Origin: a virus
Length of the DNA stretch: 64,000 bases
Direction: 5' to 3' (one strand)
Virus record (IMG/VR): IMGVR_UViG_3300028837_000933
Location: 1 to 64,000 of that record
Shown here: positions 63,190 to 64,000 of the stretch, one piece after another
Numbering within the stretch: the first letter of the stretch is position 1
Layout: each line of letters starts with the position of its first letter
The notes under the pieces: model-generated
What the model was told of the DNA's origin: nothing
Seen by the model: only the letters and a program-made list of their open reading frames with translations
The model's database searches: none
Program-made: the position numbers and the translations under genes

Positions 63190-63478
63190 TGCAATTGCCT
63201 CCTGGTCTCATAAAAGCCGGGAAGGGACGGACGCAGATTTGGGGGGGTGATGTGCCCGTTGGTTAGGCGGGCGGTGAGCGATCACCCCAACAAACTTTCG
63301 TTCGTGGGAATAGGAGTTTGACACATGCCCGATAGAGATCCACTAGACCCGGTTCCTCTATCGGCCACCACTGGCTGCTGGAGAACCGAATCCGTACAGG
63401 TCATGCAGGAGACTCCAGCGAGCCAGTGCGGCTATGGGTTTGTATGCCATCCATCCCTATCCCGGCAACGGTCCGTCA
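63190..63478 (-). promoter_or_regulatory. 289-base gap with two strong hairpins after the major capsid gene
   Basis: No gene is supported. GGGGTGAT (63244-63251) pairs with ATCACCCC (63281-63288), with an inner GCCCG/CGGGC helix. CCGATAGAG (63329-63337) pairs with CTCTATCGG (63356-63364). No T runs follow on the minus strand, so these look like mRNA processing or stabilising structures between the capsid and decoration genes. Confidence 0.5.
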
Positions 63479-64000
63479 CTAGGACAGCACCACGTGGGCA
63501 GCCTTCTCCGGAACCGGGGAATCCGATCCGTTGAACTCTTCCACGTAGTACTGCTCCGCGGCCACCAGCTTCGCATTGGCTGTCGTCCCGTAGGGGCCGA
63601 ACAGCTGCCAGGGCTGCAAGACTCGGTGATGCACGATTTCGCGGTTGCCAACCACGGCATACCCATCGCGCATCTCGGTGGACTGAATGAGCGGCAGGCC
63701 CTTGATCCTGCCGATGAAGCCGTTGGCGTTGAGCATCGCATCGGCGCGAGTGCCAGCGGCGGTGAAGTTGTCCCAGTTGGACGCGACTTCGGCCTGGGTG
63801 GCGGACATGAGGATGAAGGTGGGGTCGTAGTAGCGGTTGATGATGCGGACCTTGGCTGTCCCCAGCCGTTCGATCAGGACATCGATGGTCTCGCTCGAGG
63901 AATCCCAGGCAAGGCCGGCGTTCGCGGGCACCTGGAGGGCGGCCGCGATGGCCATGTCGATCAGTTGCGCGTCGACGTACCTCTGGCACCGGCGGGTCAT
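63479..64000 (-). CDS. Major capsid protein (C-terminal part, cut by window edge)
   Basis: The last 173 residues are visible; the gene continues beyond 64000. It matches HK97-fold capsid proteins: 'SETIDVLIERLGTAKV' helix, 'DPTFILMSATQAEVASNWD', then 'NANGFIGRIKGLPLIQSTEMRDGYAVVGNREIVHH' (read in parts), a P-domain/A-domain pattern with the GLP and DGY turns, and an 'EEFNGSDSPVPEKAAHVVLS' end. The next two genes are decoration-like, which supports this assignment. No start or protease gene can be seen. The in-frame ATG at the very edge need not be the true start. Confidence 0.75.
   Translation of the reverse strand: MTRRCQRYVDAQLIDMAIAAALQVPANAGLAWDSSSETIDVLIERLGTAKVRIINRYYDPTFILMSATQAEVASNWDNFTAAGTRADAMLNANGFIGRIKGLPLIQSTEMRDGYAVVGNREIVHHRVLQPWQLFGPYGTTANAKLVAAEQYYVEEFNGSDSPVPEKAAHVVLS

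Overview
This window is part of a double-stranded DNA phage (or prophage) genome with a long, probably siphovirus-type tail. The evidence is a complete tail module (tail tube, frameshifting tail chaperone, 1720-residue tape measure, two large tail-tip proteins), a portal, a MuF-type head protein and the C-terminal part of a major capsid protein. No terminase, DNA polymerase, integrase, tRNA or CRISPR array was recognised, so replication and packaging genes presumably lie outside. The likely host is a Chloroflexota-type bacterium. This is an inference from one secreted protein (17.5-18.2 kb) with a long Thr-Pro tract and a PEP-CTERM-like C-terminus; nothing else fixes the taxonomy.

Layout. From 1 to 28.86 kb every gene is on the plus strand. 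They are short, tightly packed and often overlap by ATGA. This early/accessory arm holds an AAA-like/DUF1257/DUF2997 trio, a ParB-like protein behind a phased repeat array, a C5-cytosine methyltransferase with a second gene buried in another frame, a glycosidase-like/amidase endolysin, a PAPS-reductase-like protein, an ASCH protein, two tandem-HTH proteins, a DUF5131 protein, ThyX, a Lar-like zinc protein, an XF1762-like protein and many small zinc-knuckle proteins. About 0.5 kb at 14.54-15.07 kb is non-coding, rich in helices, and lies just upstream of a Vsr/DUF559-like nuclease. A palindrome cluster at 27.5 kb and a near-consensus sigma-70 promoter at 28.12 kb sit near the end of the arm, which closes with a secreted expansin-like beta-barrel protein.

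From 28.87 to 64.0 kb every gene is on the minus strand, and transcription runs from 64 kb down to 28.87 kb. In that order come: major capsid protein, two paralogous decoration-like proteins, a basic virion protein, a duplicated-domain virion protein, a 32-unit repeat protein, a small fiber-adaptor-like protein, a membrane/coiled-coil/'SGNIxGRD' cassette, fibre and jelly-roll proteins, a metallophosphoesterase with a winged-helix partner, a glycosidase-like protein, head-tail adaptor, portal, MuF protein, neck proteins, tail tube, frameshifted chaperone, tail completion protein, tape measure, and two tail-tip proteins. The capsid gene precedes the portal by about 16 kb of fibre and accessory genes, which is an unusual order. 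The two arms converge at 28.86/28.87 kb.

The most notable items are the same-strand overlapping gene inside the methyltransferase; the A-AAA-AAC frameshift site; a 22-residue STTPDTV repeat shared by a plus-strand gene and the giant minus-strand virion protein; the structured RNA region with its nuclease; the phased TCCGA array before the ParB-like gene; and the membrane/SGNIxGRD cassette embedded in the virion operon.
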